Position numbers and translations under genes: made by a program
In this document: piece by piece, positions 39,212 through 39,363 of the stretch
Layout: each line of letters opens with the position of its first letter
How positions within the stretch are numbered: the stretch's first letter is position 1
Assembly (NCBI GenBank): GCA_001915545.1
Contig: MNQS01000124.1
Span: 1-39,363 of the forward strand
Source of the DNA: Bacteroides sp. 43_108
Lineage (GTDB): Bacteria; Bacteroidota; Bacteroidia; Bacteroidales; Bacteroidaceae
Length of the DNA stretch: 39,363 nucleotides
Direction: 5' to 3'
The notes under the pieces: generated by a model
The model's database searches: none
What the model was told of the DNA's origin: nothing
The model's input: the letters and a program-made list of their open reading frames with translations, nothing else

Positions 39212-39363
39212 TTGTGCAAAGCGGACTTTGCAAGGTAAACGCGAGCAGACTCGCTAGGTAAAGTGCAAAACTTGGTTTTGCTAGTCAAACGCGCTTTGCG
39301 CTAGGTAATAGCTTTATGGGTACTTACGATATTTAAAGACAGAAGAACATGGTGCGAGTAAGC
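39150..39363. repeat. Right arm of 214-bp terminal inverted repeat
   Basis: This arm matches 1-214 in reverse complement at about 96 % (differences listed under the left arm). It contains the right part of BIME-like copy D and the mini-palindrome array from 39215. It ends at 39363 in the middle of the TGCGAG-TAAG-CTCGCA palindrome whose full form is at 36918-36933. Confidence 0.9.
39215..39363. repeat. GGTAAA-spaced mini-palindrome array, cut by window end
   Basis: Palindromes in order: TGCAAAG-CGGA-CTTTGCA, GCGAG-CAGA-CTCGC, GCAAAAC-TTG-GTTTTGC, GCGC-TTT-GCGC. They are separated by AGGTAAAC, TAGGTAAAGT, TAGTCAAAC and TAGGTAATA. A GACAGAAGAACATGG stretch follows, then the first half of the next palindrome at the very end. 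The same array in inverted orientation is at the left end (about 1-150). Confidence 0.8.

Noticed and set aside
39215..39363. CRISPR array
   Set aside because: The elements are palindromes with different sequences and there is no identical direct repeat of 25-40 bases with equal spacers; no cas gene is seen.

Overview
The window reads as a surface-polysaccharide (capsule/EPS) locus from a member of the Bacteroidales (Bacteroides/Phocaeicola/Prevotella group; genus not determinable by eye). Evidence: Wza/Wzc-type export proteins of the Bacteroidetes form, a tyrosine-glycine tail on the Wzc kinase, fimbrillin (Mfa)-like lipoproteins with acidic residues right after the lipidated Cys, a Bacteroidales-type short peptide, and the absence of strong Shine-Dalgarno sites.

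Layout. 1-532: noncoding; 1-214 is one arm of a near-perfect inverted repeat whose other arm is 39150-39363. 533-6393: Wzx flippase, sugar aminotransferase, a frameshifted PaaK/CapK-like adenylating enzyme, a NeuD/PglD-type acyltransferase and a CapA-like protein. 6587-23617: thirteen glycosyltransferase genes of several folds (GT2-like, GT4, GT14, GT32-like, GT-D), one of them frameshifted, with two acyltransferase-3 genes and the Wzy polymerase. 23626-24237: initiating sugar-phosphate transferase. 24268-27359: PqqD-like protein, NTP_transf_5-type nucleotidyltransferase and HprK-related kinase; the kinase reads without a stop into the Wza-like export lipoprotein. 27390-29729: Wzc-type tyrosine kinase. 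29856-36211: a short peptide, two large probably surface-exposed lipoproteins (degenerate PI-PLC-like; CotH kinase-like) and an OmpA-family protein, ending at a strong terminator.

36367-37090 is a repeat zone: REP/BIME-like paired hairpins plus tandem arrays of tiny palindromes. 37091-39118 is a different kind of DNA: three minus-strand genes (DUF1653 protein, PD-(D/E)XK-type nuclease, phosphoribosyltransferase-like protein) that appear to sit inside a split copy of the BIME-like repeat. This is the best candidate for an undescribed mobile, possibly defensive, module.

How it works together. The initiating transferase loads a sugar phosphate on undecaprenyl phosphate, the glycosyltransferases build the repeat unit with an N-acylated amino sugar made by the aminotransferase and acyltransferase, Wzx flips it, Wzy polymerises it, and Wza/Wzc export and regulate chain length. 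The PqqD/NTase/HprK trio resembles tailoring genes known from some lasso-peptide clusters, but no lasso cyclase or protease is present here. Nucleotide-sugar genes for the precursors (for example rmlAB) are not in the window.
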